Source: DATIXJ01 sp963714795 (GTDB lineage: Bacteria > Bacteroidota > Ignavibacteria > UBA10030 > SZUA-254). From it: a stretch of DNA of 56,532 nucleotides. Position 1 is the stretch's first letter, and each line of letters opens with the position of its first letter. Made by a program: the position numbers and the translations under genes. Below, piece after piece: positions 10,102-19,243 of the stretch. Under the pieces are notes generated by a model. That model had not been told where the DNA came from. It saw only the letters and a list, made by a program, of their open reading frames with translations, and ran no database searches. The stretch is from positions 1 to 56,532 of the forward strand of contig CAVQPS010000013.1 of the NCBI GenBank assembly GCA_963714795.1, given 5' to 3'.

Positions 10102-10545
10102 TTAAAACTTTATCGGTTCTGGTTTTTGTGATGCGTGGGGATGTTCCGTGCCACGATACACTTTCAATTTCTTCACAACTTGCGCTCCAAGCCGGTTATG
10201 CGGAATCATACCTTTGACGGCATGCGTCACAACTTTGACCGGGTTGGTTCTCATCAGATGGCGAAACGTGTCTACTTTCGCACCGCCGGGATATCCGGTA
10301 TAATGAAAATATGTTTTCAACTCGTCGCGCTTACCGGTCACTTTCACTTTGTCGGCGTTGATCACGACAACGAAATCACCGCAATCGGTATTGGGAGTAA
10401 ATATCGGTTTATGTTTTCCGCGAAGGATATGAGCGACGCGGCTTGCGATACGGCCCAACGTTTGTCCGCCGGCATCGACGATAAACCATTTTCGTGTGAC
10501 CTCAACTTCTTTGAAGTGATAGGTCAATCTTTGAGATAACGCCAC
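10102..10545 (-). CDS. rplM: 50S ribosomal protein L13
   Basis: 147 aa, normal length. Recognised by WFIVDAGGQTLGRIASRVA, YFHYTGYPGG and the MIPHNRLG motif. First gene of the rplM-rpsI pair. The 104 bases upstream may hold an L13 leader, but I could not identify a defined structure there. Confidence 0.97.
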   Translation of the reverse strand: MALSQRLTYHFKEVEVTRKWFIVDAGGQTLGRIASRVAHILRGKHKPIFTPNTDCGDFVVVINADKVKVTGKRDELKTYFHYTGYPGGAKVDTFRHLMRTNPVKVVTHAVKGMIPHNRLGAQVVKKLKVYRGTEHPHASQKPEPIKF

Positions 10546-10649
10546 AGTAGAATCCTTGAAAATGATGAAATTTGAAGAAGATTAGAAGTACAGCATGTAA
10601 ATCTAATGAAAATTTGACAAAGAGGCAAGGAAAATATGAGGAACTAAAC

Positions 10650-11354
10650 TTAAAACCCGTATCTATAATTCTTCATTTCACCACCACCATCTTTTTTAAC
10701 CGATGAGAAATTTCCGGCCTGCAATCTATAAAAATAGACGCCGGAAGAAAGCATTGATGCATCGACCTTCACCGATTGCCCGCCCGCCTCTTGTTGTTCA
10801 TCAACCAACGTCTTCACTTCCTGGCCCAACGTGTTGTAAACTTTCAATGTAACTTTGGCGTCGTGGGGAAGATCATACCAAATTGTAGTCGTGGGATTGA
10901 ACGGGTTGGGAAAATTCTGCATCAATTCAAATTGTTTCGGTACATCGACAATAATATTTATATTCTTGGTCCACTTTTGCCCGTTTGTTCCGGTAGCATC
11001 TAGTGAAATCGTAGTTTCTTTTTTCACCGGAGCCGATCTATCCACCGAGAACGTAAATGTTGCTGTGTGTTCTCCCTGGCCTTTCAACGACTGCACGGTC
11101 TGATCTCCCGGGCTGATATGCAGCCAGTTCGGGAGCTTTGAAATCCCCACCTGAATATTGGCAACCATTTGCGGCTGTGAGTTCGCTATCGTCAGTTCAA
11201 TTTTATTTCCCGTCGATGCAAACGGTATGTGGTACATCGTAACTGTTGCCGGGTCAATCTGTTTCGATGATTTCGTTTGGTGCATCTGCGGATCTGCCGC
11301 ACGCAGTGTGCCGCACCAGAAAAGTACTGTTACGCTGATGATAATTGTCTTCAT
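10650..11354 (-). CDS. Secreted protein with type IX sorting domain
   Basis: 234 aa from ATG 11354, which has GGGAG upstream and begins a signal peptide (MKTIIISVTVLFWCGTLRAA). The middle is a beta-rich domain of unknown function (about residues 40-140). The last 80 residues are a type IX secretion C-terminal sorting domain: MQNFPNPFNPTTTIWYDLP, KVTLKVYNTLGQEVKTLV, LSSGVYFYRLQAG. It should be exported across the outer membrane and anchored or released there. This is the main taxonomic clue to a Bacteroidota/Ignavibacteria-type genome. It lies 13 bases after the next secreted protein, likely the same operon. Confidence 0.88.
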   Translation of the reverse strand: MKTIIISVTVLFWCGTLRAADPQMHQTKSSKQIDPATVTMYHIPFASTGNKIELTIANSQPQMVANIQVGISKLPNWLHISPGDQTVQSLKGQGEHTATFTFSVDRSAPVKKETTISLDATGTNGQKWTKNINIIVDVPKQFELMQNFPNPFNPTTTIWYDLPHDAKVTLKVYNTLGQEVKTLVDEQQEAGGQSVKVDASMLSSGVYFYRLQAGNFSSVKKDGGGEMKNYRYGF

Positions 11355-11367
11355 AGCAAACTCCCTT

Positions 11368-13368
11368 TTAATACGTTGGCACAAATACTGCGCGAACGTT
11401 CTTATTCGCATTCATCGTAATAGTTATCGGGTTCGCCGTTCCTGATGCATCCAGTTCCCAATGATCGAATTTCCAGCCCTTTGGGGCCGGTAACTGCGGT
11501 TTGACAATTTGTTCTCCGCTACCGGTTGCGGCCTTAGCTGTCAACTGAACAGACGCTCCGTAACTGTACGTCGATTGATTGGGATTTAACAGCACCGTTC
11601 CACTTCCGTTTAATTGGATGGTCAATGTGTATTGGTTGATTGCAAACTTTGCCGAGATGGAATGATTCGCTGTCACGTTGCTGATTGTATCGATTGGCAA
11701 GTTGCCGACATAAATATTATCGACAAAAACGCTATCGATGTGATAACCGGTGTTTGGTGTGATGGTAAAGATTTGGCTTGCCCCGTAATTGACATTCACC
11801 TCCCCGCTCGGAGAAATCGTTCCGTTTGCACCGGTCGATGCGGTAATGACAAAGGTGCTTTGTATGAATGTGGCAGTGACAGTCATGTTGCCGTTCATCA
11901 CAAGCGGCAGTGGATTTGTAGAACTACTCGCATCTCCACTCCAACTTGAAAAGAAGTATCCCGTCGAAGGAATTGCCGTGAGTTGAACGGTATTCGCACT
12001 GTCGTACAAATCATAATTCGGGGATTTGTTTACACCGCCATTACCATTGATATTCATATTTAATTTAAATTGGGACGGGGGAACAGGCAACCGATCTAAA
12101 ATATATTGAGCGTTGTAATGGAGAAATTTCCAACCCTCGGGTGTCAGAAACCTATTATTTGCATGGGTGGAGTCATTATATACTGAGTCAACGCCTTGTT
12201 GGAAAAATTTTATCTGACGGCCACAGTTATTTGAATCTCCGGCGACTATATAATTATGAATAGTGGTAAGAATATTGTCAAGTTGAATTGAAAAAAAACT
12301 GTCACCCAGCCAACCATAATTTGTCACTTGGTTCTTAAGGGAAATCAATGTATCCAGATACGAAGACAAAGCAACCGTATCAGGCAATCTCGTTGGAATA
12401 AAAGCATCTAAAAAATCTTTGATATTCCATTTTATCATTGTAGAAGTTTCAGTCTGCCATTGATCCTTTACGAACTTGATATAAAAAGGCTGAATAAACC
12501 TTTTTGTATAATTATTATTTTTAATCATGCTATAAATGGGAATATAAAGACTCCGAGTAATTTCATCCGATTCAAGGGGAACAACATACATACTTCTTTC
12601 AGGTTGACCTGCTGAATCAAGACTCTGAAGTTCTATGAAGAAATCGAGTCGTTCTTCACCAATCGACGACTGAAATCGTTGATTAAGAAGTTGGATTGCT
12701 CTAGGTTTATTGAATTTAGCAAGTACCGATGCTGTTGATATTGCAGATATCCCCCCCGGACCGACTCGTGTCGTTGAGTCGCTGACAATTTCTCCTAGTA
12801 AATTACTTGCCTCATCGCTAAACCGGCTATCCTTGCCATAATAGCCGAGAAGTTCAATGGCATTGTCTCTTTCATCAGCACTTCCCGTGAGAAACGTCTT
12901 TTTAACTGTGTCATAGTATTCAAATTTTCCTACGACAGAAAGATAACCAATGGCATTTAATCTATAGGTAAGTTCTGGTGAAAAGCGAACAATGGAATCC
13001 ATACCTGCAATAGCCCCACTGTCTCCTAGAAAACCTCGTATCTGTTGGTATTTGTAATAATACTCCCATTTAAAGTTTGGTGAATTAAAATTGGCAAATC
13101 GATTGAGTTTAGCTGAGATGAAACTCCTTTCAGAACTGCCGTGATTCACTGCGAGTATTTGAGCGGCACTTAAATATCTTTCTTGGTTAGGGAAATCGAG
13201 GCTTATTAGAGATGTATCATTCAGAATATTCACCAAATTTTGGATTGATGTATCGCCTGCTACATCCCAAGTTTCTCCAGGTCGATAACCTAAATTCCAA
13301 AGTGATTGTGAATTTGTCTGATTTTGAATAAGTAAGAAGTATATCAAAAACAACAGCGTCTTTTTCAT
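11368..13368 (-). CDS. Secreted protein with divergent InlB B-repeats
   Basis: 666 aa. Signal peptide MKKTLLFLIYFLLIQNQTNS. Residues about 20-250 look like helical HEAT-type repeats (AIELLGYYGKDSRFSDEASN). The C-terminal 250 residues hold three divergent InlB B-repeat-like units, each with the pattern L-x-A-x-P-x-x-G-Y-x-F/H-x-x-W and x-V-x-A-x-F (for example AIPSTGYFFSSWSGD and MTVTATF). No type IX sorting domain is visible at the end. Probably a surface or extracellular protein; role unknown. Confidence 0.75.
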   Translation of the reverse strand: MKKTLLFLIYFLLIQNQTNSQSLWNLGYRPGETWDVAGDTSIQNLVNILNDTSLISLDFPNQERYLSAAQILAVNHGSSERSFISAKLNRFANFNSPNFKWEYYYKYQQIRGFLGDSGAIAGMDSIVRFSPELTYRLNAIGYLSVVGKFEYYDTVKKTFLTGSADERDNAIELLGYYGKDSRFSDEASNLLGEIVSDSTTRVGPGGISAISTASVLAKFNKPRAIQLLNQRFQSSIGEERLDFFIELQSLDSAGQPERSMYVVPLESDEITRSLYIPIYSMIKNNNYTKRFIQPFYIKFVKDQWQTETSTMIKWNIKDFLDAFIPTRLPDTVALSSYLDTLISLKNQVTNYGWLGDSFFSIQLDNILTTIHNYIVAGDSNNCGRQIKFFQQGVDSVYNDSTHANNRFLTPEGWKFLHYNAQYILDRLPVPPSQFKLNMNINGNGGVNKSPNYDLYDSANTVQLTAIPSTGYFFSSWSGDASSSTNPLPLVMNGNMTVTATFIQSTFVITASTGANGTISPSGEVNVNYGASQIFTITPNTGYHIDSVFVDNIYVGNLPIDTISNVTANHSISAKFAINQYTLTIQLNGSGTVLLNPNQSTYSYGASVQLTAKAATGSGEQIVKPQLPAPKGWKFDHWELDASGTANPITITMNANKNVRAVFVPTY

Positions 13369-13390
13369 ACTCTAATCCTCAAATCATTAT

Positions 13391-14713
13391 TCAGTTATTA
13401 TACCACACTTGAGTTGTTGCCCAAGTAGTAAGACATCCCAATATTCTTGTGTACTCGGACCGAGCATTCAGATCCGCATCCGCGTCCTCTTTTTGTTTAT
13501 TTTGGTTAACTTCTATTTTGTTATCTCCAAACCGGTTGTACGCGGCGTTCCAGGCGTTTGTGAGCATTGGATTTACCACGACCCTTCCTCCAGTGGAAGC
13601 ATCACTATAACATGGGTTAGTCGCTTTTGGGATCGGAGAATTGAAGATATTTTGCAATGCTAATGAGTATTCCTTTACCACCGCAGCTGAATCGCGAGTA
13701 AAATGCAGACTTTCATGCTTTTCGATTCCGGTTTGAAAATAGAATCGCTCTGGGTGTTCATTGGGGTGTGAGTAGGATCCCTCTAGCCACCATCGAAGAT
13801 CATGTAATGCGATTTCATACAAAGATTTGCTTGTTATATGTTGAGCAAGGACAGCATCATTACAACCATCGTTAATATTTTCGTATTTATTGAAACATGC
13901 TGATGAAAAGATCGGAATTCTTAGGCCATGTAAACGAATACGCCAAACGTTTTGAGCGGCATCAAAACAAAGAGTCAGACTATTGCTTTGGATCGGGCTC
14001 CAGGTTTGGTTGTTTGGCGGAAGATTGTTTGGCATATATTTAATCATAAATGTCACGCCCAATGTATCATCAGAAGTTGAATTAAACCAGCTCGACGGAA
14101 GTGGGCATCCAGAGACAATGTAAGACAACCCCCCATCTTGAGGATCAAAATAACTACCCTCATTATATTTTTCTATGTTTAGGTCTTGGGCAGTTTGTGG
14201 CTGGAGATCGGATGCTACGCAATTTCCATTATAAACATAACCTATCATGCTTCCAACTCCTCCAGCGCTCGTATAATTCTCATATCCCTGATTGTCCACA
14301 ACGTCTAACTTCCCATCAGTGTTTGCGGAACCGCTGCCACAATAGGCATCTGACCAATGGGGCGGGAGAGTTTGTACTATCATCCTATATATTCCGGGGT
14401 CATAAGGAGTAAAATCAAATTCGATAGTATTCGTTATATCATTATTTAGCGGGTATGTAGTATTCCCCGTTTTGGTCTGGGTGTAAGAATCGCACGGCCC
14501 TTGAAGTGAACAAACAGGAAGCGGAGATGTTCCACAAGAATGATAAATGTATCGGAAAGTAACCACAAGTGGGTTACTAGCATCACTTAAAGATCTTGAG
14601 CTTTTAGAATTTATTACAATTGTATCCCGAATTGTAACTTGAGAAAAGGCGCTGGTTTGTAATAGCATGAACATCATCCCGATTGCTATGAAGATAAATT
14701 TATGAAGTGTCAT
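13391..14713 (-). CDS. Secreted protein with HExxH motif, unknown function
   Basis: 440 aa from ATG 14713, supported by AAGGA nine bases upstream and a signal peptide (MTLHKFIFIAIGMMFMLLQTSAFSQ). It is rich in Cys and aromatic residues. Near residue 333 there is HESLH, a match to the HExxH zinc-binding helix of metallopeptidases, but I cannot identify the third ligand or the family. It ends 22 bases before the InlB-repeat gene, so all three secreted genes may be co-transcribed. Confidence 0.65.
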   Translation of the reverse strand: MTLHKFIFIAIGMMFMLLQTSAFSQVTIRDTIVINSKSSRSLSDASNPLVVTFRYIYHSCGTSPLPVCSLQGPCDSYTQTKTGNTTYPLNNDITNTIEFDFTPYDPGIYRMIVQTLPPHWSDAYCGSGSANTDGKLDVVDNQGYENYTSAGGVGSMIGYVYNGNCVASDLQPQTAQDLNIEKYNEGSYFDPQDGGLSYIVSGCPLPSSWFNSTSDDTLGVTFMIKYMPNNLPPNNQTWSPIQSNSLTLCFDAAQNVWRIRLHGLRIPIFSSACFNKYENINDGCNDAVLAQHITSKSLYEIALHDLRWWLEGSYSHPNEHPERFYFQTGIEKHESLHFTRDSAAVVKEYSLALQNIFNSPIPKATNPCYSDASTGGRVVVNPMLTNAWNAAYNRFGDNKIEVNQNKQKEDADADLNARSEYTRILGCLTTWATTQVWYNN

Positions 14714-14763
14714 ACTTTTTCCTTCGTCAATCAACCCTTCTGTGATTTAACCAAGAGAAATAA

Positions 14764-14859
14764 GTTTTCTCCCATCGAGAAAACGAATTCAAGCAAAACA
14801 AAGTTGTGATTTAAAGCGAAGAACGGAATACGTGTTTCGCTGTCTTCCCGGAAACACGT
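14764..14859. terminator. Two hairpins downstream of lipA
   Basis: Perfect inverted repeats GTTTTCTC/GAGAAAAC (14764-14784) and ACGTGTTTC/GAAACACGT (14830-14859, 12-base loop) lie in the gap after the last gene of the lpd-lipA operon. Neither has a long T tract on the minus strand, so they may be terminators, processing sites or part of the leader of the gene starting at 14713. Confidence 0.4.
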
Positions 14860-14958
14860 TAGATGATAAGATACCGGGAAAAGCTACAACTTTTTTAGAG
14901 AAATGTCAAGTGAAGCATTGAAAAGTTAAAATGCTTTATGCGGATTTTTGAGAAGGAT

Positions 14959-15846
14959 TTACATCTGCTTTTCAGCATGATACGAACTCCGCACAAGCGG
15001 ACCCGATTCCACATGCTTCACGCCGAGTCGCTCGCCGGTTTCTTTCAACTCTCTGAACTCATCGGGATGAACGAAACGATCGACCGGCAAATGTTCTTTC
15101 GTCGGCTGGAGATATTGTCCCAACGTGACGATATCACAATTAATGGCAGCAATATCTTTCAGAACAGAAACCACTTCATCGATACGCTCACCGATTCCGA
15201 GCATCAATCCGGTTTTCGTCCGGAAGCCGCGGCGTTTTGCCCGGTCGAGAAGCTCGAGCGTCCTTTCATATTTTGCCTGCGGACGAACAATCGAATATAA
15301 CCGCGGAACCGTTTCCGTGTTATGATTCAGAATATCGGGAAACGCATCGAGAACGATGTTCAACGCGAACTCATCACCTTTGAAATCGGGAATGAGCACT
15401 TCGATTGTCGTTCCGGGATTTACCGCGCGGGTTTGCCGGATCGTTTCGGCAAAGATTTGCGCGCCGCCATCGAACAATTCATCACGGTTCACCGATGTGA
15501 TTACGGCATGCCGCACGCCAAGAAGTTTCACCGCTTCGGCAACGCGCGCCGGCTCGTCGGCATCCAGCTCGACCGGCTTGCCGGTTTTCACGGCACAAAA
15601 TCCGCAGCTCCGTGTACAAACGTCGCCGAGGATCATGAACGTCGCCGTGCCGTTGTTCCAGCATTCTCCCATATTCGGACAGCGGGCTTCTTCGCACACC
15701 GTATGCAGTTTATGCGAATCGACGATGCCTTTCAGTCGACCGAAGTTTTCACCTGCCGGCAGTTTTGCTTTCAGCCACGCGGGTCTGCTCAGCCGGACCG
15801 GTTCGGCATTCGCCGATGTTTTTATTTCCTGTATGATAAAATTCAT
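14959..15846 (-). CDS. lipA: Lipoyl synthase
   Basis: 295 aa, normal length. A radical-SAM enzyme that inserts two sulfurs into octanoyl groups on E2 lipoyl domains. Both cluster motifs are visible: the auxiliary cluster cysteines in CEEARCPNMGEC and the radical-SAM motif CTRSCGFC. The final RSSYHAEKQ carries the conserved Arg-Ser-Ser-Tyr terminus that ligates the auxiliary cluster. It ends the operon that also encodes lipB and the complexes LipA acts on; it lies 5 bases after the E2 gene. Confidence 0.97.
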   Translation of the reverse strand: MNFIIQEIKTSANAEPVRLSRPAWLKAKLPAGENFGRLKGIVDSHKLHTVCEEARCPNMGECWNNGTATFMILGDVCTRSCGFCAVKTGKPVELDADEPARVAEAVKLLGVRHAVITSVNRDELFDGGAQIFAETIRQTRAVNPGTTIEVLIPDFKGDEFALNIVLDAFPDILNHNTETVPRLYSIVRPQAKYERTLELLDRAKRRGFRTKTGLMLGIGERIDEVVSVLKDIAAINCDIVTLGQYLQPTKEHLPVDRFVHPDEFRELKETGERLGVKHVESGPLVRSSYHAEKQM

Positions 15847-15851
15847 TTCAG

Positions 15852-17180
15852 TTATACCACAAAGTTTTCATCGACCGTTTCGATCCGCTTGATGAGGGTG
15901 TTCAGGAAATTTCCTGCCAGCGCGCCGTCGACAATCCGATGATCGAACGAAAGCGTGAAATATGAAATCGGCCGGATCGCAATCGCATCGTTGATAACGA
16001 CCGGTCGTTTCTTCACCGAGCCGATACCGATAATCGCCACCTGCGGTTGATTGATGATGGGAACTCCTTCCATCGTCCCGAACGCGCCGAAATTCGTAAT
16101 TGTAAACGAGCCGCCTTCGATATCCGCCGGCGTCAATTTCTTGGTACGCGCACGCACGGCGAGATCGTTCACACTGCGGGCAAGTCCGGTAAAATTCTTT
16201 TCATCGGCATTTTTTATCACCGGCACGATCAATCCGTTTTCGGTTGCAACGGCAATTCCGAGATTAACGAATTTTTTGATGATGATCTTATCGCCTTCAA
16301 TTTGCGAATTGACAAGCGGGAAAAGCTTCAACGCCTGCACCACCGCATCGCAAATGAACGGCATGTACGTTAATTTAAATCCTTCCCGTTTCTCGAATGC
16401 GGAAGCATTTTTTCCGCGGACGACATCAACCTTCGCCATGTCGCATTCATGAACAGCGTACACATGCGGCGAAGTCTGCTTACTCTTCACCATGTGTTCC
16501 GCCATTTTCTGAATGATATTGCTCATCTGCAAAATCTCATACTGCGGCGCGGGATATTTTTTGGCAAGATCGCCGGTCTCAACATGCTTCAACTGACTTT
16601 CAATGCGCGGTGCGGCAGTTCCGCCGGATGAAACCGGTTGAGATGTCGAAACAGAAACTCCGCCGCCTGCTTTCCGTGTTTGCACGTACGCGAGAATATC
16701 TTTTTTGGAAACTCTTCCGCCTTCACCGGTACCGGGAATACGTTCAAGTTCCGCCATGCCGATTCCTTCTTCGCGGGCGATATTCATCACGAGCGGTGTA
16801 TAAAATCTTCCTGCTGCCGGAACGAATGGCAAGACAGTAACAGAAAGAGGTTTCGATTCGGCAATAACAGGTTTCGGTGATTCTGCTTTCGGTGCGGGTG
16901 CGGAAGTCTTCGGCGTCTCGGTAACGACCGCGGCTTTTTCATCCGTTTCGATTTCTGCAATCACGGTACGGACGGCAACGGTTTTCTGTTCTTCAAATAA
17001 CAACTTCGTCACAATGCCGGTCGCCGGCGACGGGATCTCCGAATCGACTTTATCGGTGCTGATCTCGAGAAGCGTCTCGTCTTTTTTGACTTTATCGCCC
17101 GGTTTCTTGTGCCATTTGATGATTGTTCCCTCGGTAAGACTTTCACCAAGCTGGGGCATGACCACTTCAATTTTTGCCAT
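15852..17180 (-). CDS. 2-oxoacid dehydrogenase E2 (dihydrolipoyl acyltransferase)
   Basis: 442 aa. One N-terminal lipoyl domain (residues 1-80, lipoylated Lys in ISTDKVDSE), a Pro/Ala-rich linker, a peripheral subunit-binding domain at about 130-165 (YTPLVMNIAREEGIGMAEL) and the C-terminal acyltransferase domain with the active-site SFDHRIVDGALAG. It forms the core of the complex with the E1 and E3 subunits encoded upstream. Its closeness to BCKDH/2-oxoglutarate-type E2 rather than pyruvate-type E2 is plausible but not decided by sequence reading. It is the only E2 in the operon, although two E1 systems are present. Confidence 0.93.
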   Translation of the reverse strand: MAKIEVVMPQLGESLTEGTIIKWHKKPGDKVKKDETLLEISTDKVDSEIPSPATGIVTKLLFEEQKTVAVRTVIAEIETDEKAAVVTETPKTSAPAPKAESPKPVIAESKPLSVTVLPFVPAAGRFYTPLVMNIAREEGIGMAELERIPGTGEGGRVSKKDILAYVQTRKAGGGVSVSTSQPVSSGGTAAPRIESQLKHVETGDLAKKYPAPQYEILQMSNIIQKMAEHMVKSKQTSPHVYAVHECDMAKVDVVRGKNASAFEKREGFKLTYMPFICDAVVQALKLFPLVNSQIEGDKIIIKKFVNLGIAVATENGLIVPVIKNADEKNFTGLARSVNDLAVRARTKKLTPADIEGGSFTITNFGAFGTMEGVPIINQPQVAIIGIGSVKKRPVVINDAIAIRPISYFTLSFDHRIVDGALAGNFLNTLIKRIETVDENFVV

Positions 17181-17222
17181 AATATTCTCTCACTTTTTTA
17201 TGATGATAAAAAATCGATACAA

Positions 17223-18200
17223 TTAATAGGCGGCTAATGTTCGGGCCGCATCGACAACTTTTTTCGTATTCGGTAAAAAATAATCTTCGATCGTCGGAGC
17301 ATATGGAACAGGAGTATCGAGCGACGCCACACGTTTAATGGGCGCATCGAGATATTCAAATGCATGTTCCGAAATGATTGCCGCTATCTCGCCGCCGATT
17401 CCGCCGGTGAGTGTATCTTCATGAACGATAAGAACTTTTCCGGTCTTTTTCACCGACTGAAGCACGGTGTTTTTGTCCAGCGGCATCAACGAGCGGAGAT
17501 CGACAACTTCTATTTCCACTCCTTCTTTCGACAAAATTTCGGCAGCTTCCAGCGACCAATGCACACCGGACGAATATGTTATGATCGAAATATCGGAACC
17601 TTCCCGTTTGATATCTGCCTTGCCGATCGGAACGATAAAATCTTCTTCCGGAATTTCCGCTTTGATATGACGATACAAAAATTTATGTTCGAAAAATAAT
17701 ACCGGGTTCGGATCGCGGATCGCCGATTTGATCAGACCTTTCGCATCGTACGGAGTTGACGGAGCGACAAGCTTCAATCCCGGCGTATGAAAGAACCACG
17801 CTTCCGGACAGGATGAATGAAACGGCCCGCCGCGAATTCCGCCGCCGAACGGCAAACGCACGACCAGCGGGATCGGGACAAAATTCCTGTAATGATATTT
17901 CGCTGTTATGTTCACAAGCTGGTTGAATCCGTTCGTGACGAAATCGGCAAACTGCATTTCCGCGACCGGTTTCATGCCGGCAATGGCCGCACCGGTTGCC
18001 GCGCCGATGATTGCAGCTTCCGCAATGACCGTGTCGATCACGCGCTTGTCGCCGAATTCTTCGATAAAACCTTTCGTCACTTTGAAAGCGCCGCCATATG
18101 TTCCGATATCTTCACCGAGAAGAAATACCGATTTGTCCCTCTGCATTTCTTCCCTCAGACCTTCGCTGATCGCTTCGATATATGTAATAGTTTTCGGCAT
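17223..18200 (-). CDS. 2-oxoacid dehydrogenase E1 beta subunit
   Basis: 325 aa, full length. Thiamine-diphosphate-dependent decarboxylase subunit of the pyruvate or branched-chain 2-oxoacid type. Typical motifs: FLLGEDIGTYGGAFKVTKG, AEAAIIGAATGAAIAGMKPV, EMQFADFVTNGFNQL and the C-terminal VEVVDLRSLMPLDKNTVL with KVLIVHEDTLTGGIGGEIAA. It pairs with the E1 alpha gene 5 bases upstream and precedes E2. Confidence 0.93.
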   Translation of the reverse strand: MPKTITYIEAISEGLREEMQRDKSVFLLGEDIGTYGGAFKVTKGFIEEFGDKRVIDTVIAEAAIIGAATGAAIAGMKPVAEMQFADFVTNGFNQLVNITAKYHYRNFVPIPLVVRLPFGGGIRGGPFHSSCPEAWFFHTPGLKLVAPSTPYDAKGLIKSAIRDPNPVLFFEHKFLYRHIKAEIPEEDFIVPIGKADIKREGSDISIITYSSGVHWSLEAAEILSKEGVEIEVVDLRSLMPLDKNTVLQSVKKTGKVLIVHEDTLTGGIGGEIAAIISEHAFEYLDAPIKRVASLDTPVPYAPTIEDYFLPNTKKVVDAARTLAAY

Positions 18201-18205
18201 GGGAT

Positions 18206-19235
18206 TTATTCGGCAAACACACCTTCGGACGCTTGTTCCGCCGGAGGATACGGTCGATCGAGAGCGATCTTCATCGCATCTTCTATTTGCCGGTTGATAT
18301 CGGCTGAAATCGATTCCTGTTTTGATTTTGTCAGAATACCGACATCCGTTAATTTCTTTTCAAAACGAACAAGCGGATCTTTTCGTTTCCATTCCGCCAG
18401 CAATTCTTTCGGCACATACCATGCATTATCATGTGCGGCATGTCCCTGCATTCGCATCGTGACGGTTTCAATGATCGAGGGACCATCTCCACGACGGGCA
18501 CGGTCAACTGCAGTCTTACATGCGCGAAATACTTCGAGAACATCCGTTCCATCCACGGTCACGCCGGGAATGCCATAACCGATTGCACGATCCGATAATT
18601 TTTCGACGATAAATTGTTTATCAATCGGTGTCGAATATGCGTAATGATTATTTTCGATGATCAAGCACGAACGGCAAATGCATCACCGAAGCCATCATCA
18701 AACCTTCGTGCACTTCGCCGACACTCGCCCCGCCATCACCGATGTACGTCATCGCCACGGTTTTGTCATTTCGTAATGTCGAAGCAAGCGCCACGCCGAC
18801 AGCAACGGGAATCATTGCACCAAGCGGACTGATATTTCCGTAAATGCGAAGTTTCCGATCGGTATAATGTGTCGTTCCATCGCGCCCTTTCGTCAGACTT
18901 GTATCGCGGCCGAGATGCTGCAACATCAAATTCAAAACCGATTGCCCTTTGACGAAATGCGCGCCCATATCGCGGTGCATCGGAAAAAGATAATCGTTTT
19001 TCTCCAAAGCAAACGCGCTTCCAACGGCAGTAGCTTCATTTCCATTTCCGGAATACGCCCCGCCGACGATTTTTCCTTGCTGGTATAACCGGAGTATGGC
19101 ATCTTCAACCTCACGCATCAGCTTCATAAAATAATACAGCTTAAGCAATGCATCCGGTTTAAGTCCAACGTTCACCGGTTGGACAGTTTTCGAAATCGTT
19201 TTTTGTTTTTTTGATTTTTCAGTGACAGTCGGCAT
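18206..19235 (-). CDS. 2-oxoacid dehydrogenase E1 alpha subunit, one apparent frameshift
   Basis: About 343 aa from ATG 19235 (MPTVTEKSKKQ). ThDP-binding subunit with YIGDGGASVGEVHEG; the Asn closing the ThDP motif is in IIENNHYAYSTP, which sits in another frame. One surplus base near 18659-18663 separates LPFVL from IIENN; removing it gives a continuous, normal-length protein. The two pieces would otherwise be called as separate genes (18206-18664 and 18648-19235). The frame break lies inside the cofactor motif, so a truly broken gene would be inactive. The start is 9 bases after the stop of the fused E1 gene. Confidence 0.86.
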
Positions 19236-19243
19236 CAATAATC

